Assembly (NCBI GenBank): GCA_964621905.1
Contig: CAZUNG010000004.1
Location: 186,001-250,000 of the forward strand
DNA: 64,000 nucleotides
DNA from: Ruminococcus_G sp964621905
Lineage (GTDB): Bacteria > Bacillota > Clostridia > Lachnospirales > Lachnospiraceae
Reading direction: 5' to 3'
Shown: positions 52,333 through 61,257 of the stretch, piece by piece
Layout: every line of letters starts with the position of its first letter
Position numbering within the stretch: the first letter of the stretch is position 1
Notes under the pieces: model-generated
The model's input: the letters and a program-made list of their open reading frames with translations, nothing else
Told to the model about the DNA's origin: nothing
The model's database searches: none
Translations under genes and position numbers: made by a program

Positions 52333-52839
52333 CTATTGTACCAGATATCCCTTCATATCCAAAGCATTTTCTATCAGGTTTAGTATATCCTCAGAATCCG
52401 CAGTTACTGTGTGGTAATGATATCCAGAAGTGATATTTTTCAGCGGGCTTGATTTTCCCATACGGATTCCCTCCATAAACTCTTCCACATCTCTTCTGGA
52501 ATTAATCACCATGTCAGCCCTCAGCTGACCGTAGACCTTGTGGTTCACAAAAACATCAGCTACCCGTCCGCCCAAATCCACGATCGTATAGAGCTCATCT
52601 ATAATCTCATCATCTGTGTGGCAGACTTTAAAGATACGCTGCGCACGTCTCCATACGTTCAGCACATATCCTCTGTTCGTCGATACGATATCCTGATTGG
52701 CCGCCCGCAAAAGTGCAATATCCTGCACAATCACCTGCCTGCTGACATGAAACGCTTCTGACAGTCTGCTTCCTGATACTGGAACTGGGCTGCCTTGGAT
52801 GTAATTTAATATTTCCTTTCGTCTTGCCTCACCCTTCAT
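52333..52839 (-). CDS. niaR: Niacin-responsive transcriptional repressor NiaR
   Basis: A 168-residue regulator: N-terminal HTH_11 winged helix (about 5-60, RRKEILNYIQGSPVPVSGSR and SRQVIVQDIALLRA) and a 3H domain (about 75-165) named for three conserved His, visible in FKVCHTDDE, VNHKVYG and GYHYHTV. NiaR binds nicotinic acid as co-repressor and controls NAD synthesis. The ATG at 52839 follows AAAGGTG; a TTG six bases earlier is less likely. Last gene of nadA-nadB-nadC-niaR, giving autoregulation. Confidence 0.93.
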   Translation of the reverse strand: MKGEARRKEILNYIQGSPVPVSGSRLSEAFHVSRQVIVQDIALLRAANQDIVSTNRGYVLNVWRRAQRIFKVCHTDDEIIDELYTIVDLGGRVADVFVNHKVYGQLRADMVINSRRDVEEFMEGIRMGKSSPLKNITSGYHYHTVTADSEDILNLIENALDMKGYLVQ

Positions 52840-52857
52840 AAGCAATCACCTTTAAAT

Positions 52858-53712
52858 TTAAACTGCATGCAGATTTTTCAGGGAAATATCCATAATCGGA
52901 GCAGAATGCGTCAAAGCACCGCTCGAGATAAAATCAACACCAACCGACAGATACTTTTCGATATTTTCTTTTGTCACATTTCCGGAACACTCTGTCTGCG
53001 CACGCCCTTTGATCAGTGCGATTGCTTCCTTCATCATCTCCGGCGTCATATTATCCAGCATGATAATATCCGCACCGGCATCCGCCGCCTCCCTGACCAT
53101 ATCCAGATTTTCAACTTCCACTTCGATCTTCCGCACAAACGGAGCATACTCTTTGGCCATTTCAATTGCTTTTTTCACACTTCCAGCCGCACCGATATGA
53201 TTGTCTTTGAGCAGAATCCCATCGGAGAGATTGTAGCGGTGATTGCAGCCTCCCCCCACTTTTACTGCATACTTTTCAAAAATTCTCATATTGGGCGTTG
53301 TCTTTCTGGTATCCAGAAGCTTTGTCTTACTCCCTTTTAGCAGCACCGCGATGGAATGCGTGTAGGTAGCGATCCCCGACATTCGCTGCAGGTAGTTGAG
53401 TGCCGTACGCTCACCGGACAGCAGCACGCGGATATCGCCTGTGACCACCGCCATCTTTGTACCGTTTGTTACAGCATCACCGTCTGTTACGAAAGCTTCA
53501 ATTTTCACCGTATCATCCAGCAGCTCGAAAACTCTTGCAAAGACACCCATACCTGCCACGATCCCATCCTGTTTGCAGATCAGGTCCACCTGACCGAGGC
53601 ATGGTTTTCTCATAACCGCATTTGTCGTGATATCCTCCGATGTGATATCCTCTTTCAGCGCCTGTAAAATCAAATCATCCACATTTAGCTTCATTGTGAT
53701 TGGATTGTTCAT
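52858..53712 (-). CDS. nadC: Nicotinate-nucleotide pyrophosphorylase (QPRTase)
   Basis: Converts quinolinate and PRPP to nicotinate mononucleotide, CO2 and PPi. Blocks: LKEDITSEDITTNAV, GERTALNYLQRMSGIATYT, LDTRKTTPNMRIFEKYAVKVGGG (PRPP/quinolinate binding), DNHIGAAGSV, EVEVENLDM and DIIMLDNMTPE. Length 284. The start lies 38 bases inside nadB. All catalytic residues seem present. Confidence 0.95.
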   Translation of the reverse strand: MNNPITMKLNVDDLILQALKEDITSEDITTNAVMRKPCLGQVDLICKQDGIVAGMGVFARVFELLDDTVKIEAFVTDGDAVTNGTKMAVVTGDIRVLLSGERTALNYLQRMSGIATYTHSIAVLLKGSKTKLLDTRKTTPNMRIFEKYAVKVGGGCNHRYNLSDGILLKDNHIGAAGSVKKAIEMAKEYAPFVRKIEVEVENLDMVREAADAGADIIMLDNMTPEMMKEAIALIKGRAQTECSGNVTKENIEKYLSVGVDFISSGALTHSAPIMDISLKNLHAV

Positions 53713-55000
53713 GTTCCTTTTTCATCCTTTCTGTCTCCTTGATGATCGCTTCCCGATATTTTTCTCTGATCATTTCATAATCTGAATACTGCCCCAGATT
53801 AACCGTATCACAGATTTCGTTGTTAACTTTTGCGTCTGCAATCCGTTCCCGGATCTGTCCCGCTGCGCGTTTGGCAAACACAAGACTTTCAAGCAGTGAA
53901 TTGCTGGCAAGCCTGTTTGCCCCGTGAACTCCGTTGCAGCTTGTCTCTCCCACAGCATACAACTGCTCCATCGAAGTTCTGCTGTATTGGTCTACATGAA
54001 TTCCGCCCATAAAGTAGTGCTGCGCCGGCACCACCGGGATACACTCTTTCGTCACATCATACCCTTCTTCCAGGCAGCGTTTATATATATTTGGAAAATG
54101 TGATCTGATTTCCTCTTCCGGAATTTTTTCCATGGACAGCCAGACATACGGGGTACCGTCCTTTTCCATCTGCCTGCGGATCGCCGCTGTGAGCAGATCT
54201 CTTGGAAGCAGTTCATCGACAAACCTCTGATGATGTGCATCGTACAGAACGGCGCCTTCCCCTCTCACGGACTCTGAGATCAAAAATCTCCGGCCGGGCT
54301 TCTTGGAATACAAGGTCGTGGGATGAATCTGTACATAATCAATATTTTCCAGCTCAATCCCATTTTTGATGGCAATGGCAAGTCCATCCCCTGTCAGATG
54401 CGGAAAATTGGTTGAGTGTTCATAAAGCCCCCCCACACCGCCGCAGGCAAGTACTGTCTCTCTCGCCTCCACCACCATCTGTTCGCCGTCCGGCATCCTG
54501 CACACTGCACCATAACAGATATTGTCCCGACAGACAAGGTCTATCATCGTAACATGCTCCAGTATCGTGATATTGCCGCGTTTTTTGACTTCTGTCAGTA
54601 ATTTTTTTGTGATCTCTTCTCCCGTGATGTCCTCATGGAACAAAATTCTCGGTCTGGAATGGCCGCCTTCCCTTGTAAATGCCAGTTCCCCGTTTTCTTT
54701 TGCAAAATCCACGCCATAACTGATCAGATCACGGATAATCTCCTGTGAAGAACGGATCATAATATCCACTGATTCTTTCCGGTTCTTGTAATGGCCTGCC
54801 CGCATTGTGTCCTCGTAATAACTGTCATAATCAGACTCATTTCTGAGCATGCAGATTCCGCCCTGCGCCAGATAAGAATCACTGTTTTCAACCTCATCTT
54901 TTGTGATCATCAGAATTTCTTTCTGCTTTGGAAGATTCAGCGCACAGAACAGTCCTCCGACACCGGTTCCTACAATTAGTACATCTGTTTTCTTTTTCAT
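53675..55000 (-). CDS. nadB: L-aspartate oxidase
   Basis: FAD enzyme producing iminoaspartate for quinolinate synthesis. FAD-binding VLIVGTGVGGLFCAL, SYLAQGGIC, EGGHSRPRILFHED, TGDGLAIAIKNG, YFMGGIHVD and the active-site HPTTLYSKKPGRRFLISESVRGEGA region. At 441 residues it is about 90 shorter than the E. coli enzyme; the C-terminal helical domain is reduced, common in Clostridia. Fifteen bases after nadA. Confidence 0.94.
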   Translation of the reverse strand: MKKKTDVLIVGTGVGGLFCALNLPKQKEILMITKDEVENSDSYLAQGGICMLRNESDYDSYYEDTMRAGHYKNRKESVDIMIRSSQEIIRDLISYGVDFAKENGELAFTREGGHSRPRILFHEDITGEEITKKLLTEVKKRGNITILEHVTMIDLVCRDNICYGAVCRMPDGEQMVVEARETVLACGGVGGLYEHSTNFPHLTGDGLAIAIKNGIELENIDYVQIHPTTLYSKKPGRRFLISESVRGEGAVLYDAHHQRFVDELLPRDLLTAAIRRQMEKDGTPYVWLSMEKIPEEEIRSHFPNIYKRCLEEGYDVTKECIPVVPAQHYFMGGIHVDQYSRTSMEQLYAVGETSCNGVHGANRLASNSLLESLVFAKRAAGQIRERIADAKVNNEICDTVNLGQYSDYEMIREKYREAIIKETERMKKEHEQSNHNEAKCG

Positions 55001-55014
55001 TTTCCTTACCTTCT

Positions 55015-55926
55015 TTATCTGGCCAGCTGAAGCATACGCACCAGCGGTTCATTTGATTTCACACGCATGGTTTCCTCAAGCACAACTTCATTCTCCCCTG
55101 TTTTCAGAACATGAAGCACCTTCTCCGGGGAAATTTTCTTCATATTCGGGCAGTACTGGCGATGTCCGACGGAATAAAATTTTTTATCCGAATTTTTCTG
55201 TTTCAGTTCGTAAAGAACCCCCATCTCAGTGCATATGATAAATTCTTTGGCATCGCTCTTCGTCGCATAGTCGATAATGCCAGATGTACTCCCAATGTAG
55301 TCCGCCTCATTCAGAATCTCCAGTTTACACTCCGGATGGACGAGAACTTTCGCTTCCGGTTTGGCCTCTTTTGCTTTTTTCACATTCTCCAGTGAAATGC
55401 TGGTATGTACATGGCAAAAACCGTCATTGAAAATGAATTCTTTCTCCGGAACTTTTGATGCGATATACCGTCCCAGATTCTCATCCGGTATAAAATAGAT
55501 CCGTCGGTTCGGAAGTGCTTTTACAATCTTCAGCGCATTGGATGAGGTCACACAAACATCGGAATGTGCTTTCAGTTCCGCCGTTGAATTAACGTAACAG
55601 ACAACCGCTACATCCTCATACTCTTCTTTCACTTTCTTTATCTTATCAATATCTGCCATATGTGCCATCGGGCAGTCGGCCGCCGCATCCGGCATCAGCA
55701 CTGTCTTTTCCGGATTCAGGATCTTTGCACTCTCGCCCATGAAAGAAACACCGCAGAATACGATAGTCTTCTGTGACACCTCTGTCGCAAGCTTTGCCAG
55801 ATAATAAGAATCCCCTATATAATCCGCAAGCTCCTGTACTTCATCATTCACATAATAGTGGGCTAAGATCACAGCATCTTTCTGCTGCTTCAATGCCCGT
55901 ATTTCCTCAATCATCTGACTCATCAT
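55015..55926 (-). CDS. nadA: Quinolinate synthase
   Basis: [4Fe-4S] enzyme joining iminoaspartate with dihydroxyacetone phosphate to quinolinate. Motifs: AVILAHYYVNDEVQELAD, GDSYYLAKLA, VFCGVSFMGESAKIL, DAAADCPMA, GFCHVHTSI, VHPEC and GHRQYCPNMK; the three cluster Cys are in CGVSF, HPEC and QYCP regions. 303 residues. AAGGAGG precedes the ATG. First gene of the nad operon. Confidence 0.95.
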   Translation of the reverse strand: MMSQMIEEIRALKQQKDAVILAHYYVNDEVQELADYIGDSYYLAKLATEVSQKTIVFCGVSFMGESAKILNPEKTVLMPDAAADCPMAHMADIDKIKKVKEEYEDVAVVCYVNSTAELKAHSDVCVTSSNALKIVKALPNRRIYFIPDENLGRYIASKVPEKEFIFNDGFCHVHTSISLENVKKAKEAKPEAKVLVHPECKLEILNEADYIGSTSGIIDYATKSDAKEFIICTEMGVLYELKQKNSDKKFYSVGHRQYCPNMKKISPEKVLHVLKTGENEVVLEETMRVKSNEPLVRMLQLAR

Positions 55927-55953
55927 CAGTTCCTCCTTGACATATTGCTGTTC

Positions 55954-55982
55954 ATTATAGCATGCGTCATTACATCTGACAA
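55954..55982 (-). promoter_or_regulatory. Promoter of the nad operon
   Basis: TTGTCA (55977-55982), 17-base spacer, TATAAT (55954-55959), minus strand, 27 bases before nadA. Confidence 0.75.
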
Positions 55983-55991
55983 GACAGTTGT
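55972..55991. promoter_or_regulatory. NiaR-like operator covering the nad -35
   Basis: A 20-base imperfect palindrome read on the minus strand as ACAACTGTCTTGTCAGATGT (half-sites ACAaCTGtC and ACAtCTGaC). It has the ACA...TGTC/TTGACA-like pattern I recall for NiaR sites and covers the -35 hexamer. With niaR in the same operon this supports autoregulated repression by niacin. Confidence 0.6.
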
Positions 55992-56011
55992 TGTATTTAC
56001 TGTAAATTTGT

Positions 56012-56063
56012 AAAAAAAATATGTACAGACAACTCTCTGCCGAGAGTTTCTGTACATATTTTT
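56012..56063 (-). terminator. Terminator after the Liv binding-protein gene
   Basis: Long stem ATGTACAGA-C-AACTCTC with GAGAGTTTCTGTACAT (one bulged C), TGCC loop, and eight T on the minus strand; also T-rich on the plus strand. Confidence 0.88.
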
Positions 56064-56101
56064 AGCACGGCATCTGCATACCGCCGTTATCATCCGTCAA
56101 A

Positions 56102-57286
56102 TTACAGCTCTTTGTATTCTCCATTTTCAATCTGAAGTACCATCGGAGCTTTTTCCGGCTCACCGTCAGCTGTCCATGCCATCTCTTTTGCTGTCACACC
56201 GCTGAATGTGATCTCCGTCATCACTGCTTTCACTGCATCACAGATATCAGATGCGCTCATATCAGCAGTCACTTCCGCTTTTTCCATTGCCTCTTTCATG
56301 ATGTAGACGCCATCATAAGCATCCGCAGCAAACTGGTTAGGCTTTTCACCGTACGCCTCTTCAAATGCTGTCACAAATGTCTTGATCGTCTCATCCTCTG
56401 AAGTTGCGCAGAACGGTGCCAGGAACATTGCTCCCTCTGCCAGGGATGCGTCAAATCCTTCCACGTCAAGGATTCCGTCTAATCCGTCACAGCTGAAGAA
56501 AATCGGGCTGAAGCTCATGCTCTTCGCCTGTTTCAGTACCAGAGATGCTTCCTGATAGTAGAATGGCAGGAATACCAGTTCAGCGCCGGAATCTTTTGCT
56601 TTCTTAATCTGTACAGAGAAATCTGTCTTGTTGTCGGCCGTAAATGCTTCCGCTGCCACAATCTCCAGCCCCTGTGTCTTGGCTTCCGCTACAAATGCCT
56701 GATAGATTCCTGAAGAGTACGTATCAGAGCTGTCATAGATAACAGCAATCTTGGTAGCCAGCTGGTTATCTGCAATATATTTTGCAGAAGCTACACCCTG
56801 ATTCGGGTCAGAGAAACACACACGGAACGCATTGTCATACTGCACACATTCCACAGCTGTACCTGATGGTGTCAGCTGGAAGATATTGTCTTTCTGTGAC
56901 TCTTCCGCCACTGCGATACACGGTACAGATGTTACGGCGCCGAGCAGTGCCTGCATTCCCCAGTCTTTCAGCGTATTGTAGGCATTCACCGCTTTCTCGG
57001 CATCATGCTCATCATCCTGAAAGTTCAGTTCAATCTGTGTGCCATTGATTCCACCGGCTTCATTGATCTCCTTGACAGCCATTTCTGCACCGTTTTTAAC
57101 AGCCTGTCCATATACGGCAGCACCGCCTGTCGTTGGCCCGATTGCACCGATTTTGATCACGGAACCACTTTCAGCTTTGGCATCTTCTTTACTGTCAGAT
57201 GATTCCTTTTTTCCACATGCTGCGAGACTTGAAACAGTTAACGCAGCAATTAAAGCAAGACTAACAAATTTCTTGATATTCTTCAT
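56102..57286 (-). CDS. livJ: Branched-chain amino acid ABC transporter substrate-binding lipoprotein
   Basis: Receptor for the Liv system. Residues 1-22 are a lipoprotein signal (VSSLAACGKKES, lipobox Cys near 24), followed by a Peripla_BP_6 fold: IKIGAIGPTTGGAAVYGQAV, NEAGGINGTQIEL, DDEHDAEKAVNAYNTL and TKIAVIYDSSDTYSSG. 394 residues. The ATG at 57286 has AGGAGG at eight bases; the GTG before it is less likely. Single gene, separated from livHMGF by the nad operon but almost surely their partner. Confidence 0.93.
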   Translation of the reverse strand: MKNIKKFVSLALIAALTVSSLAACGKKESSDSKEDAKAESGSVIKIGAIGPTTGGAAVYGQAVKNGAEMAVKEINEAGGINGTQIELNFQDDEHDAEKAVNAYNTLKDWGMQALLGAVTSVPCIAVAEESQKDNIFQLTPSGTAVECVQYDNAFRVCFSDPNQGVASAKYIADNQLATKIAVIYDSSDTYSSGIYQAFVAEAKTQGLEIVAAEAFTADNKTDFSVQIKKAKDSGAELVFLPFYYQEASLVLKQAKSMSFSPIFFSCDGLDGILDVEGFDASLAEGAMFLAPFCATSEDETIKTFVTAFEEAYGEKPNQFAADAYDGVYIMKEAMEKAEVTADMSASDICDAVKAVMTEITFSGVTAKEMAWTADGEPEKAPMVLQIENGEYKEL

Positions 57287-57322
57287 CACTTGCCCCTCCT
57301 ATAAGATTTATCGTTCTGAAAT

Positions 57323-57351
57323 ATGATACTCTCTGGTCTTTGCTTTGTCAA
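57323..57351 (-). promoter_or_regulatory. Promoter for livJ
   Basis: TTGACA (57346-57351), 17-base spacer, TATCAT (57323-57328), minus strand. Confidence 0.7.
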
Positions 57352-57368
57352 TCAACTTTTTATATTTC

Positions 57369-57397
57369 TTGACACAATACAGCGTCACTTCTATTAT
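57369..57397 (+). promoter_or_regulatory. Promoter for the MATE-PPTase operon
   Basis: TTGACA (57369-57374), 17-base spacer, TATTAT (57392-57397), plus strand; divergent from the livJ promoter, with only 17 bases between the two -35 boxes. Confidence 0.7.
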
Positions 57398-57438
57398 TAT
57401 AGGTAATACAGAATTTTTAATGGGGAGGAACGCTACCA

Positions 57439-58788
57439 ATGAGTAAATTCGAAACTAACCTGTCAGAGGGGAATGTCGCCACGCAGCTGATCAAATTTTC
57501 CCTTCCGTTTCTTGTGTCCAATCTCATACAGTCACTCTACAATGTCGCTGATATGCTGATTGTCGGAAACTTCAGCGGCACAAACAGCCTGTCCGGAGTC
57601 AATATCGGAGGACAGATCACGTTTGTCCTTACCAACATCATCGTAGGGCTCTGTACCGGAGGTACTGTTCTGATTGCACAGTATCTCGGGGCGAACAAAC
57701 GTGAGAACATGAAGAAGGTAACCGCAACGCTGATGACCACTCTGCTGATTGGAGCCGTCATCATCACCGCGGCTATGCTGCTTTTAAAAATTCCGCTGCT
57801 TCGTCTGATGCAGACACCCGCGGAATCTTTTCCGGAGGCAAACCGTTATCTGACGGTAACTGTCAGCGGTATCCTCTTTATCTTCGGATATAATGCATTC
57901 AGCGCGATCCTGCGCGGTATGGGTGACAGCAAACGCCCTTTTTATTTCGTACTGATCGCATGCATTACAAATATTGTGATGGACCTTCTGCTGGTCGGCG
58001 TCTTCCATCTCGGTGCATTCGGCGCTGCCGTCGCCACAGTCTTCTCACAGGCACTCAGCATGGTCCTGTGTATGGTCTACCTGATACGGAACAATTTTAT
58101 CTTTGATTTCAGACCATCCTCTTTCAGAATAGACCGTTTCAGTCTGGCGAAGATTTTCCAGATTGGTCTTCCAAGTGCAGTGCAGAACGGCATTACCGGC
58201 TTTTCCTTTATGATCATTACGACACTCGCCAATGTCATCGGCGGTGTGGAGGCTTCTGCCGCTGTAGGCGTCGTCTCCAAATTCAACGGATTCGCCATTA
58301 TGCCTGCAGTTGCGATGGGAGCTTCCATCTCTACCATGTGCGCACAGAACATCGGAGCCAACCGCTGGGACCGCGCACTGAAAGCCTGTAAGATCGGAAC
58401 CGGTATCGCAGCCGCTGTCAGTTTTGTCATTTTTGTGCTGGCGGAACTTTTTCCCGCTCAGATTTTGTCGATGTTTGATCATAACCCCGACATGATCGCA
58501 TACGGTATCACCTATATACGGCCGTTCGCACTGGATTACCTGATTGTTCCGTTCTGTTTCTGCATCAACGGTCTGTATATCGCATCCGGTCACACGACCT
58601 TCTCACTGATCAACAGTATGATGTCCGCCCTGCTGCTTCGGATACCTGCATGCATCCTGATCTCAACCGTCTTCGGGCTCGGAATTGCGGGAGTCGGCAT
58701 CGGTGCACCGATCGCATCGGCAGGCTCGCTTCTTCTGATCATATGGTTTTATTTCAGCGGAAAATGGAAGGAAAATCTGGCACAATGA
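57439..58788 (+). CDS. MATE family efflux transporter
   Basis: Cation-coupled multidrug/toxin extrusion protein of 449 residues with 12 helices: LPFLVSNLIQSLYNVADMLIVGNF, GGQITFVLTNIIVGLCTGGT and the second-half repeat IGLPSAVQNGITGFSFMIIT. GGGGAGG precedes the ATG. Its stop overlaps the PPTase start (ATGA), so the two are coupled. Substrate unknown. It is only distantly similar to the two MATE genes at 60-62.5 kb. Confidence 0.92.
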   Translation: MSKFETNLSEGNVATQLIKFSLPFLVSNLIQSLYNVADMLIVGNFSGTNSLSGVNIGGQITFVLTNIIVGLCTGGTVLIAQYLGANKRENMKKVTATLMTTLLIGAVIITAAMLLLKIPLLRLMQTPAESFPEANRYLTVTVSGILFIFGYNAFSAILRGMGDSKRPFYFVLIACITNIVMDLLLVGVFHLGAFGAAVATVFSQALSMVLCMVYLIRNNFIFDFRPSSFRIDRFSLAKIFQIGLPSAVQNGITGFSFMIITTLANVIGGVEASAAVGVVSKFNGFAIMPAVAMGASISTMCAQNIGANRWDRALKACKIGTGIAAAVSFVIFVLAELFPAQILSMFDHNPDMIAYGITYIRPFALDYLIVPFCFCINGLYIASGHTTFSLINSMMSALLLRIPACILISTVFGLGIAGVGIGAPIASAGSLLLIIWFYFSGKWKENLAQ

Positions 58789-59423
58789 TCTATCTTTTCG
58801 ATGAGTTACAGACGTTTACAGATGCTGTCCGTATGGAGACCTATCCATACCTCCCCGAACAACGCCTGAAGAAAATCAGCAGCTATCGTTTTGCACGTGA
58901 CCGGGATCTCGGAATCATTGCATATCTTTTGCTGCGCCATGCTCTGAAACAGAAATATGGCATTGACGAAGCCGTTACATTCGATTATGGCCCCCACGGG
59001 AAACCCTGTCTGAAAAAATATCCCAGGATACATTTCAGCATATCACACTGCCGCGAAGGCGCACTCTGTGCCGTTTCCGATTCGCCGGTCGGTGCCGATA
59101 TCCAGGAAATCGAAACTTCCTATGCAAAAGTTATGCAGCGCGTCATGTGTGAGTCCGAGATTTCTGCAATCACAGAGAGCGCTTCACCTGATATTGCATT
59201 TACCACATTCTGGGTCCTAAAAGAATGTTACATCAAATACCGCGGAACCGGATTATCCGAAGAACTGCGGCTTCTGGACTTTTCGCAGGCGGTCAAGAAT
59301 CACCATTTTCGGGACTGCTTCTGTTATCATAATCATACCTCGCGCTACTGTTATTCATACTGTACCTCTGCCAGGGAAGAACCGGAGGCAATCCGCCTGA
59401 GGGCAGAACAGTTGTTGTTGTGA
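58785..59423 (+). CDS. Sfp-type 4'-phosphopantetheinyl transferase
   Basis: Transfers phosphopantetheine from CoA to carrier-protein Ser residues. ACPS motifs: GPHGKPCL with IHFSISHCREG, SPVGADIQEIE (metal-binding Asp/Glu) and FWVLKECYIKYRGTGLSEE (Trp-x-x-Lys-Glu). About 212 residues from the ATG at 58785; the longer reading runs inside the MATE gene. The C-terminal part is unusually rich in Cys, His and Tyr (CFCYHNHTSRYCYSYC). No NRPS, PKS or carrier gene lies within the window. No ribosome binding site of its own: coupled to the MATE gene. Confidence 0.9.
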   Translation: MIYLFDELQTFTDAVRMETYPYLPEQRLKKISSYRFARDRDLGIIAYLLLRHALKQKYGIDEAVTFDYGPHGKPCLKKYPRIHFSISHCREGALCAVSDSPVGADIQEIETSYAKVMQRVMCESEISAITESASPDIAFTTFWVLKECYIKYRGTGLSEELRLLDFSQAVKNHHFRDCFCYHNHTSRYCYSYCTSAREEPEAIRLRAEQLLL

Positions 59424-59440
59424 CAAGTGTTTCCCATATC

Positions 59441-59489
59441 AAAAGAACTGCCATACCGCATTGGTCATACAGTATGGCAGTTCTGTCTT
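59441..59489. terminator. Terminator between PPTase and cupin genes
   Basis: Perfect 13-pair stem AGAACTGCCATAC (59444-59456) with GTATGGCAGTTCT (59472-59484) between converging genes; followed by GTCTTTTT on the plus strand and TTTT on the minus strand. Confidence 0.85.
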
Positions 59490-59490
59490 T

Positions 59491-59832
59491 TTATTCATAA
59501 TAAATCAGGGCCATCAGATCCAGCGGCTCGTCCGAATCATTTTCAATGGAATGTGATTCATTAAAATTGATCACACAGACATCACCCGGCCCAACTTCTG
59601 TCCTGGTTCCGTCATTGTCCTCAAATACGCCATGGCCGCTTAAAATATAATACGGCTCCGTATTTCCCACGTGCTGATGACGGCCGATACTGCTGTGCGG
59701 CATCACCCGCAGCATCGCATACATTCTGCCGTGACCGTTCAGCTCTTCCTCCGAGACAAGATGATGAAATTCTACACTTCCGTTTCCGCCGCGCAGTCCT
59801 TCTTTTACTTCCACCTTCGGTTTTCTTACCAT
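59491..59832 (-). CDS. Small single-domain cupin
   Basis: A 113-residue beta-barrel. Metal-binding cupin motif 1 is in SSIGRHQHVGNTEPYYILSGHG (His, His, Glu; quoted residues about 48-69) and motif 2 in GDVCVINFNESHSIEN (His). Such proteins may be isomerases or metal-dependent enzymes; substrate unknown. AGGAGG precedes the ATG. It follows the MATE pair on the same strand with no obvious own promoter. Confidence 0.88.
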   Translation of the reverse strand: MVRKPKVEVKEGLRGGNGSVEFHHLVSEEELNGHGRMYAMLRVMPHSSIGRHQHVGNTEPYYILSGHGVFEDNDGTRTEVGPGDVCVINFNESHSIENDSDEPLDLMALIYYE

Positions 59833-59898
59833 ATCGCTACCTCCTGTTGTCTTTTTTTCATTTTACAACAGACCACAGCATTCGTAAATACCGGATTC

Positions 59899-61257
59899 TC
59901 AGACCATCCGTATCTGTTTCCATTTTCCCTTTTTGTAACGCACACCAAATGCAGCTGTCCGGAACACCCAGTCAACCACCATGGCCACCCAGACACCGAT
60001 CGCTCCCCAGCCCAGATACTGTCCCAGTATCACGCTGAATACCAGACGGAACGTGACCATCGAAAAAATAGAAATAAACATCGTATATTTCACATCACCG
60101 GAAGCCCGCAGCGCATGCGCGACCGTAAACGACAGCGGCCACAGAAAGGTGCCGACTCCGTCATGGATCCACACCAGAACAAACGCGCAGTGGTATGCCT
60201 CCTCCGAGAGCGAATAGACATTCAGGATCCAGGGCAGACACGCAAGCAGCACAACATTCAGACAGGCAAGCATGGCATAGGTGATCTTCAGCAGCTTCTT
60301 CAGGTAATACTGTGCCTGCGCACTGTCTCCAGCCCCCATGCACCTTCCGATCACGGTAATCACCGCCAGATTGATCGCGTGACCCGGCAGTAGACCGAGA
60401 TTGTCCAGATTATTGGCCACCGCATTGGCAGCAATCTGAGCTGTGCCAAACCCCGCGATGATACTGACGACCAGTACACGGCCGAGCTGAAACAGGCCAT
60501 TCTCAACACCGCTCGGGACAGCTATATACAAGATCTTCTTCATCAGTTTCGGCGCCGGTTTCATTACAGATGCAATCCGGATATAAATCATATTTTCGGT
60601 GCTGCGCACCTGATACAGCAGGATTCCTGCAGCAAATATTCTGGAAATCGTCGATGCAATCGCGGCTCCCGCAGCTCCCATGTGCAGTCCGTAGATCAGC
60701 AGAGTATCGCCGATAATATTGACGGCATTCATCAAAAACGCCGCCTGCATGGAAATCTTGGAGTTCCCCATGGATCGGAATAACGCGGCACAGCAGTTGA
60801 AAATCGCCAGGAATGGAAATCCCAGTGCAGTGTAGATGAGATATGTCAGTGCATTCTGCATGACATCGTCTGCGATATCTCCATAGATCAGCCCGATCAG
60901 CGGCCTTTTAAAGATCAGCATCACCGCCATGATCACAACGGAAATCACCAGTGCGATGAGCAGCAGCTGGTTGGCTGCTTCACATGCCGTCTCCCGCTTT
61001 TTCTTTCCAATATACTGCGAGACAATGACTGCTCCCCCTGTTGCCAGAGCCGCAAAGATGCTGTTTAAGAGATTCACAACCATATCAACGAGTGATACAC
61101 CGGAAATCGCCGCCTCACCTGCAAGAGAAACCATTGTCGTATCAACCATCCCCACCGCCACAGACAGAATCTGCTCCACAATCAGGGGAATGATCAGCTT
61201 TTTAAGATCTTTATTTGAAAATAACATACACCTCAGACTATCCTCATTCTCTTCCAT
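59899..61257 (-). CDS. MATE family transporter, downstream copy of a tandem pair
   Basis: About 452 residues with 12 helices: LFSNKDLKKLIIPLIVEQIL, ATGGAVIVSQYIG, AALFRSMGNSKISMQ and FQLGRVLVVSIIAGFGTAQ. It is closely similar along its whole length to the neighbour at 61233-62567. The listed start lies inside that gene's 3' end and has AAGGA just upstream; a start at 61227 (MLFSNKDL) aligns exactly with the paralogue and is an alternative. Most similar to the MepA/NorM-like MATE branch. Confidence 0.92.
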   Translation of the reverse strand: MEENEDSLRCMLFSNKDLKKLIIPLIVEQILSVAVGMVDTTMVSLAGEAAISGVSLVDMVVNLLNSIFAALATGGAVIVSQYIGKKKRETACEAANQLLLIALVISVVIMAVMLIFKRPLIGLIYGDIADDVMQNALTYLIYTALGFPFLAIFNCCAALFRSMGNSKISMQAAFLMNAVNIIGDTLLIYGLHMGAAGAAIASTISRIFAAGILLYQVRSTENMIYIRIASVMKPAPKLMKKILYIAVPSGVENGLFQLGRVLVVSIIAGFGTAQIAANAVANNLDNLGLLPGHAINLAVITVIGRCMGAGDSAQAQYYLKKLLKITYAMLACLNVVLLACLPWILNVYSLSEEAYHCAFVLVWIHDGVGTFLWPLSFTVAHALRASGDVKYTMFISIFSMVTFRLVFSVILGQYLGWGAIGVWVAMVVDWVFRTAAFGVRYKKGKWKQIRMV

